Below are positions 1 through 9,356 of a DNA stretch of 64,000 nucleotides, one piece after another (within the stretch, counting starts at the first letter, position 1; each line of letters starts with the position of its first letter). Position numbers and translations under genes: made by a program. Source of the DNA: Pyrinomonadaceae bacterium (lineage in GTDB: Bacteria; Acidobacteriota; Blastocatellia; Pyrinomonadales; Pyrinomonadaceae); the NCBI GenBank assembly GCA_030841085.1, contig JAVEDP010000024.1, positions 1 to 64,000 of the forward strand. The letters are read 5' to 3'. The notes beneath the pieces were generated by a model, which was not told where the DNA came from, ran no database searches, and saw only the letters and a program-made list of their open reading frames with translations.

Positions 1-33
1 ATCGGCACAGACTAAAGTCTATGCCACGGCCAA
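1..33. repeat. Family B repeat, right arm only
   Basis: A cacagactaaagtctatgcc-type arm lies at the window edge. It matches the right arms at 8343-8368, 10052-10075, 11754-11777 and 16277-16300. The arm is a small hairpin by itself (cagact/agtcta with a 3-base loop). The left arm would be outside the window. Confidence 0.75.
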
Positions 34-75
34 GCATCTGCAGGTCTAGACAGCGAAACAATTTGAGGATCCGAT

Positions 76-462
76 GTGAACGCCCAACGCCCAATCCTGA
101 AAGTGTTGTCGCGCGCTTTTAGCTTGCGCTGCCCAGCCTGCGGAAAATCATCGCTCATCGAACGCCCGTTTCATATCAGGCACCACTGTCCCGAATGCCG
201 TTCGCTGTTCAAACGAGAAGAAGGTTTCTTCGTTGGCGCCATTCTGGCAAACGTCATCACCACGGAATTCATAATCCTGGTTGTATGCCTGTTTTCGTTG
301 TTGGTGGTGGGCGCCAGCTACGAGAAAGTTTTGATCGGGTTGTTCCTCGTGGCGGTAACGTTTCCGCTTTTGTTCTTCCATCACAGTTGGAGTTTGTGGC
401 TGGCGTTCGACTACCTGATTGAATCGCTGCCGAAGTACGACGAATCCAAGCGGCGACGATAA
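76..462 (+). CDS. DUF983 family membrane protein
   Basis: A 128-residue protein starting at a GTG; the ATG two bases earlier runs straight into a stop in another frame. Residues about 19-41 hold two CxxC pairs (CPAC and CPEC) forming a zinc ribbon. Two hydrophobic stretches follow (about 50-80 and 84-102), then a basic C-terminus (KRRR). This matches the DUF983 layout: a cytoplasmic zinc ribbon followed by two membrane helices. The biochemical role of the family is not established. The gene stands alone between a family B and a family A repeat. Confidence 0.85.
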   Translation: MNAQRPILKVLSRAFSLRCPACGKSSLIERPFHIRHHCPECRSLFKREEGFFVGAILANVITTEFIILVVCLFSLLVVGASYEKVLIGLFLVAVTFPLLFFHHSWSLWLAFDYLIESLPKYDESKRRR

Positions 463-475
463 TTGCTCGGTTGGT

Positions 476-584
476 GTAAAGCAAACTGTTAGTTTGCGGT
501 GGTGCGCTATTCAAAGTTGGGGGAGCCAGATTTTTTCGTTAACGATTTCGTTGCCATCGACCGCAAACTAACAGTTTGCTTTAC
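476..584. repeat. Family A REPIN-like element (copy A1)
   Basis: Left arm gtaaagcaaactgttagttt followed by gcggtggtg; inverted right arm ending in aacagtttgctttac. Each arm contains gcaaact-gtt-agtttgc, a 7-bp stem with a 3-base loop, so the element is two hairpins facing each other across about 60 bp. Confidence 0.9.
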
Positions 585-609
585 AAGTAAGGCATAGCCG
601 CCGGTGCAA

Positions 610-1359
610 TTACGCATCAAGCTCAACTTCGGCCAGCAACGGCAAATGATCCGACGCTCTCGTCTTAGCCGCTTCGCTTACCACTTCACAACTTAGCAAC
701 TGCGCGGCAAATTGTTTCGGCAGGAACACGTAATCGAGCCGCAGGTGTGGATCCCAAACGGGAAACGTATAGCCTTTCTCATCAGGGTGTAGCGTTCGGT
801 AACCGTCGATGTAACCTGAGTCGCGCATTAGCTGAATCGTCGCGCGCTGAATGTCGCGACCGCTCAACCACACAAGCCCACGAATCCATGCCGGCATGCG
901 GCGCACGTCGAGAATCTCGCCCGGCGCCAGCGTGTTAAAGTCACCCACCAAAACGTGAAAACCTTCCTGATGCCGTTTGATGCTGGCCAGCAGCGATGTG
1001 ATCTCGCGCACCCTGCGGCGCTCGCTCCACTTTGAAAAGGTCGAACTCAGATGCAGACCAAAAATTCGCGCTTCGCTGCCTTGTAAAACAATTTCGAGAA
1101 ATGAGTGTTTGGCGCCGGCGGGATAATGCCATTCATGGTGGGCGATATCTAAACGACTGATGTAGCCGATCGAATGTTCCGGTCGCGCGGACCAAAACGG
1201 CAAGTTCGTTTCGTTCGCCAGGCGGCTGATGACTCGGGTGTCGGTCGCTTCCTGAAAGACCACCAGGTCGGGCGCGACGCTGCGAATCACCTGGGCCAAT
1301 TCCCTTTCGCGCCCGCGCCCGCCAAAGCGGATGTTATAGCTGAGCAGCTTAACGATCAC
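610..1359 (-). CDS. Endonuclease/exonuclease/phosphatase (EEP) family protein
   Basis: A 249-residue protein with the EEP fold motifs in order: an N-terminal SYNIRFGG strand, VVFQEATD carrying the metal-binding Glu (about residue 37), GDFNTLAPGE (about residue 140) and the C-terminal SDHLPLLAEVEL with the catalytic Asp-His pair. There is no signal peptide, so it is probably cytoplasmic. Substrates of this superfamily range from DNA to phosphodiesters and sphingomyelin, and nothing here picks one. Its start overlaps the end of the upstream gene (1356-1814) by four bases, so the two are translationally coupled. Confidence 0.88.
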   Translation of the reverse strand: MIVKLLSYNIRFGGRGRERELAQVIRSVAPDLVVFQEATDTRVISRLANETNLPFWSARPEHSIGYISRLDIAHHEWHYPAGAKHSFLEIVLQGSEARIFGLHLSSTFSKWSERRRVREITSLLASIKRHQEGFHVLVGDFNTLAPGEILDVRRMPAWIRGLVWLSGRDIQRATIQLMRDSGYIDGYRTLHPDEKGYTFPVWDPHLRLDYVFLPKQFAAQLLSCEVVSEAAKTRASDHLPLLAEVELDA

Positions 1360-1814
1360 GAAACTTTTTCTGGTTCTATGACTGTGTAAAAAGGCTCATC
1401 AAACAAAACGTCGCGCGAGTAGAGAATGAAGTTTGCGGTCGCCTGAAAGTTCACCGGTCGCTCAGCTAACTTTTGCAATTCCTCGCGCAGCGGATTTAGC
1501 GCCGGCGCCACCGACGGATCTTCGTCACAAAGCGGCTTGGTATGCAGAGACGGAATGTAATACGCGTCGGCATTCCAAAATTCCATGACCTTGGCGCCAA
1601 TAAGAGTAACGTCGAGATCGCTGGTGCCGCGGCCGCCCGCATCGAATGGCTTGCCATCTTCCCAGCGTTTGTTAGTGACTACGCTGCCACGCAAAGCCAC
1701 GCCGGTGCCGGCAGGCAAACCAGCTTTTAGCTTTCCCACGAACTCGCGAAACCTAAGCGCGTCCCCGTCGAACGCCAGTCTGGTGATTCGTTCCTCAATT
1801 TTCTCGTCCGTCAT
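1356..1814 (-). CDS. Nucleotidyltransferase-like small protein
   Basis: A 152-residue soluble protein. Residues about 42-72 read RGSVV, then GRGTSDLDVTLIG, which is the Gly-Ser plus Asp-x-Asp arrangement of the DNA polymerase beta-type nucleotidyltransferase fold, though the GS-to-DxD spacing is longer than usual. The rest matches no family I recognise. It is the first gene of a two-gene operon with the EEP-family gene (ATGA overlap). The nucleotidyltransferase assignment rests on that one motif. Confidence 0.6.
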   Translation of the reverse strand: MTDEKIEERITRLAFDGDALRFREFVGKLKAGLPAGTGVALRGSVVTNKRWEDGKPFDAGGRGTSDLDVTLIGAKVMEFWNADAYYIPSLHTKPLCDEDPSVAPALNPLREELQKLAERPVNFQATANFILYSRDVLFDEPFYTVIEPEKVS

Positions 1815-1841
1815 TTATCCTCCGCGAATTCAACTCTAAAG

Positions 1842-1967
1842 TGCAACCATTGCAGAACCGCGAGCGGTAGCGACCGGATGTTACATTCAATCCTTACGAC
1901 CGCTTGAATGCTCTATCTCATCGTCGACCGTAACATCCGGTCGCTACCGCTCGCGGTTCTGCATTGA
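1842..1967. repeat. Family C long inverted repeat (copy C1)
   Basis: A left arm near 1851-1882 (gcagaaccgcgagcggtagc, then gaccggatgttac) pairs almost perfectly with a right arm at 1928-1964, enclosing about 45 bp. The same element occurs at 30894-31020. The remaining 260 bp to the next gene show no coding signal. Confidence 0.88.
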
Positions 1968-2227
1968 GCGCGTTCGTGATTTCGTTAGGAGCAAAGTCGT
2001 CGAGTGCTCGATGGTTGTTGACGTATTCCGGTTGCACTTGAAACTTCTCCCCCCCTTTTACCCGGCGTTCGTTGGCGCCTGCTGGCGGCAGAACCAACTG
2101 GTATGATGCAGGTTGGATTTCACTACCAAAGAGCATCAGTATGTCTTTCGAGTTGCGATGAGTTTAGTGTTCGACTTATTTTATACCGCCGTTAACATTA
2201 ACTAGTCGAGCGGAGGGGACAAATAAG

Positions 2228-2737
2228 ATGTTTGCAGCCGGAAAATCTACTGTTGGCGAATGGAAAGCTTTTCTTGGCGAGTTTAAAGACACGTTGTCCG
2301 ACGCGACCCCCCGACTGCTGGCCATTTCAGAAGAACAAAGTGAAATCCCTCGCGCTGAAGATAAATGGTCAGCGAAGCAAATCGTGGGGCACCTGATCGA
2401 CTCCGCGGGAAACAATCATCAGCGTTTTGTGCGCGCGCAGTTCACCGACGATTTAATCTTTGCCGGTTACGAGCAAAACGAATGGGTGCGCGTGGAACAT
2501 TTCCAGGAAGAGCCCTGGCGCGATCTGGTCCAGTTTTGGCAACTGTACAATCAGCACATTCTGCACATCATGAAGCACGCGCCGGAAGACACGCGGACAA
2601 AACTGCGTCAGCGGCACAACCTTCATCAACTTGCTTCGGAACAGATCAAGGAAGACGAACCGGTAACGCTCGAGTTTTTCATGCGCGATTACGTCGATCA
2701 TATGAAGAAGCACTTGAGTCAGATATTTCAGACTTAA
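2228..2737 (+). CDS. DinB-like (YfiT/DinB superfamily) protein
   Basis: A 169-residue, probably four-helix-bundle protein. It starts at ATG 2228 behind a ggaggggac ribosome-binding site. The superfamily's metal-binding histidines are visible: one in KQIVGHLIDSAGNNHQRF (about residues 55-71) and an HxxxH pair near the C-terminus in DYVDHMKKHLSQ. Members are metal-dependent thiol transferases or proteins of unknown function, often stress-related. It is a single-gene unit flanked by repeats, so context gives no substrate. Confidence 0.82.
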   Translation: MFAAGKSTVGEWKAFLGEFKDTLSDATPRLLAISEEQSEIPRAEDKWSAKQIVGHLIDSAGNNHQRFVRAQFTDDLIFAGYEQNEWVRVEHFQEEPWRDLVQFWQLYNQHILHIMKHAPEDTRTKLRQRHNLHQLASEQIKEDEPVTLEFFMRDYVDHMKKHLSQIFQT

Positions 2738-2821
2738 AATACTTGAAATAACGAATAAGCCTAGAGTGGGGGGCAAGCGTCAAGCAGTTCAGAGTACAAC
2801 CTTCAGGTTGCTCTTGCGCAC

Positions 2822-2960
2822 GTAAAGCAAACTGTTAGTTTGCGGTGGTGGGCTATCATTTACCCCGCGATATTACGCGATGCTATAAATGAACTATTAG
2901 GCTGCTTTTCAAATCAGACTGTTTGCCAGCGGACGATCGCAAACTAACAGTTTGCTTTAC
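2822..2960. repeat. Family A REPIN-like element (copy A2)
   Basis: The arms are the same as in copy A1 (gtaaagcaaactgttagttt and its inverse) but around a longer, unrelated spacer of about 90 bp, so only the arms are conserved. Confidence 0.9.
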
Positions 2961-3000
2961 GGGGAAGAAGCAAGCTAAATCTTGGACTCTGAACTGCTTG

Positions 3001-3037
3001 ACTCTCGCTCAGCACTCAGCACTCAGTACTCAGCACT
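3001..3037. repeat. Family F simple repeat (CTCAGCA/CTCAGTA units)
   Basis: About four copies of the 7-mer ctcagca or ctcagta lie directly upstream of the ribosome-binding site of the next gene. The same unit recurs at 46757-46814 and 49796-49846. Confidence 0.85.
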
Positions 3038-3053
3038 TTTTTAAGGAGCAAAA

Positions 3054-3374
3054 ATGGAATACACATTCGAACAGCTAAAGCATAAGACCGTCGCCGAACT
3101 GCGTGAGATCGCCAAGGGCAATGAACACGAAGCGCTGCAAGGCTACACTCAGTTGAACAAGGACCACCTGCTGGTCGCGCTTTCCAAAGCGCTCGGCATT
3201 CAGCACGAACATCACGACGTCGTCGGTGTGGATAAGGCTGCGATCAAGGCGCAGATTCGTGAAGTGAAGAAGAAGCGTGACGAGGCTTTGACGGCGCACG
3301 ATCGCGCGCAGTTAAAGATTGCCCGTCGCACGATTCATCGCCTCAAGCGAAGAATTCATAAGGCGACGGTCTAG
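3054..3374 (+). CDS. Small basic protein with Rho N-terminal/SAP-like domain
   Basis: A 106-residue protein with start ATG 3054 behind aaggagcaaaa. Residues about 8-48 (LKHKTVAELREIAKG, then a loop, then DHLLVALSKALGI) fit the helix-loop-helix of the Rho-termination-factor N-terminal domain, a nucleic-acid-binding fold. The C-terminal half is a strongly basic helix ending in IHRLKRRIHK. Together these suggest a small nucleic-acid-binding protein rather than Rho itself, which is far larger. It is flanked on both sides by family A repeats. Confidence 0.65.
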   Translation: MEYTFEQLKHKTVAELREIAKGNEHEALQGYTQLNKDHLLVALSKALGIQHEHHDVVGVDKAAIKAQIREVKKKRDEALTAHDRAQLKIARRTIHRLKRRIHKATV

Positions 3375-3384
3375 GTCGATTATC

Positions 3385-3468
3385 GTAAAGCGAACTGTTA
3401 GTTTGCGGTGGTGGCCGCCTCTCGACGTGAGTGCTAACCGACGACCGCAAACTAACAGTTTGCTTTAC
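3385..3468. repeat. Family A REPIN-like element (copy A3)
   Basis: The shortest copy. The left arm carries one change (gcgaact for gcaaact) and the inverted right arm ends in gtttgctttac. It sits between two convergent genes. Confidence 0.88.
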
Positions 3469-3475
3469 AAGGACC

Positions 3476-5101
3476 TTAATTACCATTCTGCCGTGCTTCC
3501 GCTCGACCTTTGGCAATGAACGCTTCAATGTCCGCGATTTTTCGCGGCAGCGCTTCGGTCAACCATTTAACTCCGTCGGGCGTGACCAGCATGTCGTCTT
3601 CGATGCGAACGCCAATCCCTTTATATTTCTCAAACGCAGGCTTCACCGCGGTTTTGAATTTTTCCCATTCGGCGTCGCTCATGTTCGACGGTTTGTTGTC
3701 CAACGCGTCCGGCCTTACATAGATGCCGGGCTCGTTAGTGAAAACCATTCCCGGTTCCAGCTTGGATCCATAGCTCCCCACGTCGTGAACATTCATCCCC
3801 AGCCAGTGCGATGTTCCATGCATGAACCAGATGCGATATTGAGTCGAGTCGCGATCCGTAATCAGACCCAGTTTCAATAGTCCGTTCTTGATAACTTCGC
3901 TCGCCGCGCGATGCACGTCGGAAATCAGCGCTCCCGGTTTTGCTACTTTCGCCCCCGCTTCCTGCGCGTCGTAAACAATCTGGTAAACCTCGGCCTGGCT
4001 GGTTGAGAACCTTCCGTTGGCTGGAAAAGTCCTCGTAACATCCGCTGAGTAATGCTCGTATTCTGCGCCCACATCCATCAGCAACAAATTGCCCGACGTC
4101 ACCGGTCCTTGTGACTCTTCGTAATGCAAGGTGGTCGCGTTTGGCCCGCAGCCGACAATCGATGGATAGCCCCAATGATCCGCGTTACGCAGTTTGAAGG
4201 TGTAGGCGACCAGCGCATCAACTTCATATTCCCATTTCGCTGTAGCCGCTCCCAACCAAGCGCGCTCGTGCGCTTCGGTAGTGATGTCAATCGCGTGTTG
4301 CATGAACGCGATTTCCATTGGCGACTTTCTTTGCCGCAAATTATCAAACACCGGCGTAATGTTTTTTATGCCGAAGCCGGAAGCCGACCTGGACCAGTCG
4401 GCAGCAAAGCGCTGCTCGCGTTTGTACTCGCGGCTATCACTTTCACTTGGCACCAACAGATAAAGTTCTCCTTCATTCTTCGCTGCCGCGGCGAATAATT
4501 TTTCAAAACCTAACATTGAAACAGTACCAGCGTCCGCGGGCCTGGCCGAAAGCAAAATGTGTTCTGGCTTGGGACGATAAGGTTGGCGATTGCGCAGCGC
4601 GCTGAGAAAAGGCTCAAACTCGCTCGACTCCCAAATCTCTTTGATTCCCGATATCTGGCTGGCTTCCTCAGCGGAATACATGTGCCCCGTCCATGTTTCA
4701 AGGGCCGGATTGCGGCGCGGCATAAAAAGAATTTCGGAAAGTTGTTCATTGCCCGGCAACAAAACGACGGTCGCGTTATTCTGCTTCAGGCTCGTCAGGT
4801 AATAGAGATTGTTCTCCTGCCGGTATTCGTAGTTGACGTCGTTTGTATAAACGCGCGGCTCGGTGCTGAACAGAATGAGAATGCCTTTCGTACCAACTGC
4901 CTCAGCAACCCGCGCTCGCCGCCCAGCCAGTTCGGCCAGCCTGGTGCGATCGTCAAAGATCGGCGCCAGCGGCGCGATGCGAACAATCGAAGGCGTCGTT
5001 GGTTGTAGGTCGTTGTTCGCCGTCACGCTGGGCGTACGGAAACTTTCCAGGCCAATCAACAAGGAGCAGCAGATCAGAGATTTAATAACGAATGATTTCA
5101 T
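3476..5101 (-). CDS. Xaa-Pro aminopeptidase (aminopeptidase P, M24B), exported
   Basis: 541 residues. An N-terminal signal peptide (about residues 1-28) points to the periplasm. The N-terminal creatinase/AMP-N domain is followed by the M24 pita-bread domain, whose five metal ligands are all visible: Asp in LLMDVGAEYEH, Asp in SADVTRTFP, His in HGTSHWLGMNVHDVG, Glu in TNEPGIYV and Glu in VRIEDDMLVT. The family removes an N-terminal residue that precedes proline. The gene is monocistronic and reads away from UPF0182. Confidence 0.93.
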   Translation of the reverse strand: MKSFVIKSLICCSLLIGLESFRTPSVTANNDLQPTTPSIVRIAPLAPIFDDRTRLAELAGRRARVAEAVGTKGILILFSTEPRVYTNDVNYEYRQENNLYYLTSLKQNNATVVLLPGNEQLSEILFMPRRNPALETWTGHMYSAEEASQISGIKEIWESSEFEPFLSALRNRQPYRPKPEHILLSARPADAGTVSMLGFEKLFAAAAKNEGELYLLVPSESDSREYKREQRFAADWSRSASGFGIKNITPVFDNLRQRKSPMEIAFMQHAIDITTEAHERAWLGAATAKWEYEVDALVAYTFKLRNADHWGYPSIVGCGPNATTLHYEESQGPVTSGNLLLMDVGAEYEHYSADVTRTFPANGRFSTSQAEVYQIVYDAQEAGAKVAKPGALISDVHRAASEVIKNGLLKLGLITDRDSTQYRIWFMHGTSHWLGMNVHDVGSYGSKLEPGMVFTNEPGIYVRPDALDNKPSNMSDAEWEKFKTAVKPAFEKYKGIGVRIEDDMLVTPDGVKWLTEALPRKIADIEAFIAKGRAEARQNGN

Positions 5102-5437
5102 AGGGACCTCTTTCGCGCGTGAATTAGATTTTTAGACTTTGGCCCACGCCACCCTGTCCAAGTTGCTTAATCACGCGATATTGATTTTGAAGGACGAATC
5201 CGTAAGCGAGCATCGATAGTTCTTTCGTTACGACTTCGGGCGCAGTCGCTAGTGGATGCAGGGAGAATGCGAAAACCTTGCGTATTATACACGCGGCTTT
5301 GCCTACCAGGAACGAAAGGGAGATCGGTAATGCGTTAGTTAAATGTCCGATAAGCTTTAGCTTGTCGTAACGCGCGACAAACAATAAAGTTTACCCGACA
5401 TTGAGTGGACCACGGATAGAGCGTATGCTAGCCGCAC
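5102..5437. other. Divergent intergenic region with a family M palindrome
   Basis: 336 bp between divergent genes. It holds tgtccgataagctttagctt followed by gtcg at about 5344-5368, an imperfect palindrome recurring at 27443-27467 and, inverted, at 29378-29402. Promoters for both neighbours must lie here, but no convincing -35/-10 pair stands out. No open reading frame looks real. Confidence 0.6.
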
Positions 5438-8308
5438 ATGAGCGAAAGGTTCAGGTTGGCGGATAACGAAGTCATCGACGTAGGCCAGGGCAAGCGCCGT
5501 CACTGGCGTCGTTGGGTGTTGGGCGGAATCGTTTTGCTCTTGTTCATCCTTTCGCGCACCCTCGGCATTTATCTTTCGGCAGCCTGGTTTTCTTCACTCG
5601 GTTTTTCCCCGGTTTACTGGTACATCTTCAAACTAAAGCTGGGACTCTTCTTCGTTTTTCTGGTCGCCACTGCCGTTCTGTTGAGGGGCGCTTTTTGGTT
5701 GCTCGAAAGGCATTTCAAGGCCTACGCTCTCGAAAAGCGCACCATCATGGTAAATAATCAACCGGTTCAAATCTCTCCCGAGCGATTTGTGCGGCCCGCT
5801 TCCTGGGTAATCGCCATCCTGTTTGCACTCTTTTACGGATTGGCAATGAAAGGTGCCTGGCAAACCTTCGCCCTGTACTTCAATCAGGCGCAAGTCGGCA
5901 CACTGGATCCAATCTTTCATAAGCCGGTTAGCTTTTATCTTTTCTCGCTGCCATGGTTGGACCTGATTAGTTCCTGGCTGATCACTTTATCGTTCGTAGT
6001 TTTGTGTGCGTCGATAATCTATTCGCTGCTCGCGGCCCCACCAAAGGTTAGCAAGACAAATGGTGCAGCGAACGGCAAGCGCTCATTCGGCGCGGTATCC
6101 ATCTCGCTGGCAGTGTTTTTGGTTTTGCTCGCGTGGCAGACGTATCTCTCGCGCTATCCGTATCTCTGGGAAGATCACCAAACATTCACTGGCGTTAGTT
6201 TTTCGGAAGCTCAGTATCTGTTGCCGGCATTGCGGCTCGTCGCTATCGGTTTGCTGGTAGCCGCGGCGGTTGCACTGATAAACGCGTTCACGAAACGTGG
6301 ATTGAAGCTCATCTTGTTTGGCCTGGCGCTGCCGTTGGCGATTTTCATCGTTGGCGTGTTGCTGGTTCCGGCCTACGTGACGAGTTTTATCGTCAAGCCG
6401 AATGAACTGGGACGCGAAACTCCTTACATCGAGGAAAACATAACCTGGACGCGCCGTGCCTTCGGTCTCGAGCAGGTTGAGCTGCGAGAGTTTGAGGCTG
6501 ACAGCTCGGTCGAATCGCTGGATCTAAATGCGAATCGACCCACGCTCGACAACATCCGCCTTTGGGATTGGCACGCGCTGCAGGACACGCTGAAGCAAAT
6601 TCAGGCGATTAGAACTTATTACGATTTTCCCGACGTCGATGTCGATCGCTACAAACTTTCCGATACGACTCGGCAGATGATGATTGCCGCGCGCGAGATC
6701 GATCTCAAGAAACTTCCCGACGCCTCTCGCAATTGGATCAACGAGAAGTTGATCTACACGCATGGCTATGGAATTACGATGAACACCGCGAATGGCTTCA
6801 CTCCGGAAGGCATGCCGCGCTTCGTTGTTTCCGACATGCCGATTACTTCGTCGTCGCCGGAAGTAAAAGTAACTCGGCCGGAAATCTATTTTGGCCAGGA
6901 AACAAATTCCGACGTTTACGTGAAGACCAAACAGAAGGAGTTTGATTTTCCGCAAGGCGAGTCGAATACCTATACGACTTACGAAGGCACCGGCGGCATT
7001 CAAATCGGCGGACGTGCGCGACGTATGTTGCTTGCCTGGGCGCTGGGAGACCTTTCCCGACTTCCTTTTTCAGATGATGTGACGCCCGAAAGTCGCGTTC
7101 TGATCCACCGCAACATTCGCGAGCTGGTTAACGGCATTGCGCCTTTTCTAACTTACGATAACGATCCTTACATCGTCGTTAATTCTGAAGGTCGATTGTT
7201 TTGGATGCTCGACGCCTTTACCGAATCGGCAACCTACCCCTATTCCCGCCATCAGAACGTCGGGCAAAACAACATCAACTACATTCGCAATAGCGTGAAG
7301 GTAACAATCGATGCGTACAACGGATCTGTTCATTTTTACGTCTTTGATCCGAACGACCCGCTGATTCAAACCTTTAGAGCAACGTTCCCGGCTTTATTTG
7401 AGGATGCCGGTCAAATGCCGGCAGACTTGCGCGGCCACGTTCGCTACCCGGAAACATTGATTCGCGCTCAGGGCGAGATTTACGGCCTTTATCACACGCA
7501 AAGTCCGAAGGTTTTTTTCCAGCGCGAAGACGTTTGGAATGTGGCCCAGCAGATTTCGTTGGACGATCAAAATCGCAAGCAGGTCACGGCTATCGATCCG
7601 TATTTCGTGCTGATGCAATTGCCGGGTGAACAAATTCGCAACGAGTTTGTTTTGATTCTGCCCTTCACGCCTGCCAGCCGGAACAACATGATTGGCTGGA
7701 TGGCCGGGCGCTGCGATGGCGAGAACTATGGCAAGCTTTTGATTTACAACTTTCCCAAGTCGCGGCTTATAGATGGTCCACTGCAAATCGAAGCGCGCAT
7801 CGATCAGAATGCGCAACTGTCATCGCAGTTCACACTTTGGAACCAACAGGGCTCGCACGTGCTGCGCGGACATTTGCTGGTTATTCCGATTGGCAAATCG
7901 TTGCTATACGTGGAGCCGGTATATCTAAAAGCTGAAAGCAGTCCCATGCCTGAACTGCGCCTGGTCGTGTTGGCAATACAAGATCGGCTGGGCTATGGAA
8001 AGACTTTCGAAGAGGCAATGACAAATCTCTTTGGCGAAACCGGACCACCAGCGGAACAAAAACCGGGAGAGCAACCGGCAAAATCTGCAGAGACATCGGC
8101 CCAACCCGGAGCTTCGCCCGCAGCCTCGCCCGGTGCTTCGCCCACGCCCCGTCAAGACGCGCAGCAATTGATCAATAAGGCGGTGCAGGAATTGGAAGAC
8201 TATCAGCGGCTGACTTCACAGGGAAAACTTGGCGAAGCAGGTCAAAAACTGGAGCAGCACAAACGCACGATGGAAGAGTTGAAACGAATCAGCGTGAAGA
8301 GTCCTTAG
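5438..8308 (+). CDS. UPF0182 family membrane protein
   Basis: 956 residues, the usual UPF0182 size. About seven membrane helices occupy residues 25-325 (for example HWRRWVLGGIVLLLFILS). A large extracytoplasmic domain follows with the family's conserved stretches, such as NIRLWDWHALQDTLKQIQ (about residue 370) and YGITMNTANGFTPEGMP (about 445). The C-terminal tail is low-complexity (Pro/Ala/Ser with repeated GASPAASPGASP) and ends in a coiled-coil-like segment. The molecular function of the family is unknown. A family B repeat follows directly. Confidence 0.93.
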   Translation: MSERFRLADNEVIDVGQGKRRHWRRWVLGGIVLLLFILSRTLGIYLSAAWFSSLGFSPVYWYIFKLKLGLFFVFLVATAVLLRGAFWLLERHFKAYALEKRTIMVNNQPVQISPERFVRPASWVIAILFALFYGLAMKGAWQTFALYFNQAQVGTLDPIFHKPVSFYLFSLPWLDLISSWLITLSFVVLCASIIYSLLAAPPKVSKTNGAANGKRSFGAVSISLAVFLVLLAWQTYLSRYPYLWEDHQTFTGVSFSEAQYLLPALRLVAIGLLVAAAVALINAFTKRGLKLILFGLALPLAIFIVGVLLVPAYVTSFIVKPNELGRETPYIEENITWTRRAFGLEQVELREFEADSSVESLDLNANRPTLDNIRLWDWHALQDTLKQIQAIRTYYDFPDVDVDRYKLSDTTRQMMIAAREIDLKKLPDASRNWINEKLIYTHGYGITMNTANGFTPEGMPRFVVSDMPITSSSPEVKVTRPEIYFGQETNSDVYVKTKQKEFDFPQGESNTYTTYEGTGGIQIGGRARRMLLAWALGDLSRLPFSDDVTPESRVLIHRNIRELVNGIAPFLTYDNDPYIVVNSEGRLFWMLDAFTESATYPYSRHQNVGQNNINYIRNSVKVTIDAYNGSVHFYVFDPNDPLIQTFRATFPALFEDAGQMPADLRGHVRYPETLIRAQGEIYGLYHTQSPKVFFQREDVWNVAQQISLDDQNRKQVTAIDPYFVLMQLPGEQIRNEFVLILPFTPASRNNMIGWMAGRCDGENYGKLLIYNFPKSRLIDGPLQIEARIDQNAQLSSQFTLWNQQGSHVLRGHLLVIPIGKSLLYVEPVYLKAESSPMPELRLVVLAIQDRLGYGKTFEEAMTNLFGETGPPAEQKPGEQPAKSAETSAQPGASPAASPGASPTPRQDAQQLINKAVQELEDYQRLTSQGKLGEAGQKLEQHKRTMEELKRISVKSP

Positions 8309-8310
8309 GT

Positions 8311-8368
8311 AGTGGCATAGACTTCAGTCTGTGCCCCTTACGAAGCCACAGACTAAAGTCTGTGCCAC
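8311..8368. repeat. Family B REPIN-like element (copy B2)
   Basis: A complete two-arm copy: agtggcatagacttcagtct then gtgcc, a spacer of about 10 bp, then cacagactaaagtctgtgcc then act. Each arm folds on itself and the two arms are inverted relative to each other. It separates two convergent genes. Confidence 0.9.
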
Positions 8369-8384
8369 TTACGATCTGCGCCAC

Positions 8385-9188
8385 TTACAATTGAATCCTC
8401 TTCTCCAGCACCTTCGCGCCGGCCACGGCATCGTCGTATTCGGGAAGGTAATCAGCATCGGGCGTCATCTTAAGAATGAAATCAATTTGCTTTTGAGCAT
8501 CCTGATCACGACCCAGCGCGTGATAACCCTCAGCCAGCCGCAGACGCAGCAAGGCGTTGTTGCTTCCGAATCGTAAACCTTTCTCCAGGTACTCGACTGC
8601 CTTCTTGTTGTCACCTCCGAACACCTTTGGCGCTTTGAGGTAGAGTTGGCCCAAACCGAGATAGGCGCTCCCATCTGCATAACTTTCATCACGTTCGATG
8701 ACCTTCTCCATCTGCGTGCGGATGTCTTGAATGCTCGACAGACTTGCGAGGATGCTCAGCTCCGCGCTGCCTCCGTAGTTCGCACCTAACCAAAAGTGGC
8801 CATCGGCTTTGTTGTCCTGCAGCAGCACCGCACTCTTTCCGGCGTCAATGCCGTCGCGGAAAGCCGCGTCTCGTTCCCCGTCATCCTTTGAATGCGAACC
8901 CAAAAAGTAGTCGAGTCGTGCCAGTTTCCAAGCCGCCTCGTAGTTCCCCGTGTCGCGCGTCCGTGCCTGCCGCAAGGCAATGATTCCGCGGCGGACATTT
9001 GAAAGATCTTTACGCTGTACATAGTGAGCATCCGCTTCGGCAATGCTCTCAGCGGTGCTCTTTTCCGGCGAGGCATCTGCGCTTTCAGCTGGGTTAGCGG
9101 CGCGCTTTCGGCAAGCCGAACTCCCAGCAACGGCGAATACCGCCGACAAACAGCACAGTGCGACTATCAGTTTTAGGCCTATTTTCAC
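8385..9188 (-). CDS. TPR-repeat putative lipoprotein
   Basis: 267 residues. The N-terminus is a lipoprotein-type signal (hydrophobic stretch ending SSAC at about residue 26), followed by a Ser/Ala/Glu-rich linker. The rest is helical repeat: AAWKLARLDYFLG, SAYLGLGQLYLKAPK, KAVEYLEKGLRFG and LLRLRLAEGYHALGR resemble tetratricopeptide units. Probably an envelope-anchored scaffold protein. It is divergent from the HAD gene and no partner is evident. Confidence 0.75.
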   Translation of the reverse strand: MKIGLKLIVALCCLSAVFAVAGSSACRKRAANPAESADASPEKSTAESIAEADAHYVQRKDLSNVRRGIIALRQARTRDTGNYEAAWKLARLDYFLGSHSKDDGERDAAFRDGIDAGKSAVLLQDNKADGHFWLGANYGGSAELSILASLSSIQDIRTQMEKVIERDESYADGSAYLGLGQLYLKAPKVFGGDNKKAVEYLEKGLRFGSNNALLRLRLAEGYHALGRDQDAQKQIDFILKMTPDADYLPEYDDAVAGAKVLEKRIQL

Positions 9189-9356
9189 GAACTCTCCTCA
9201 AATTCGCCGATGATTGTCTGGCGTGACTATACACACAATTTGTTGATTACCACGAAACCAACAGTTTGGGTTATAGTGCTGCCCTTCATTAAATCAAACG
9301 CTCTGTGGCCCTGCGGAATTCACCGGGTCCTGGATACAAAAGCGACGGAGGCGGTC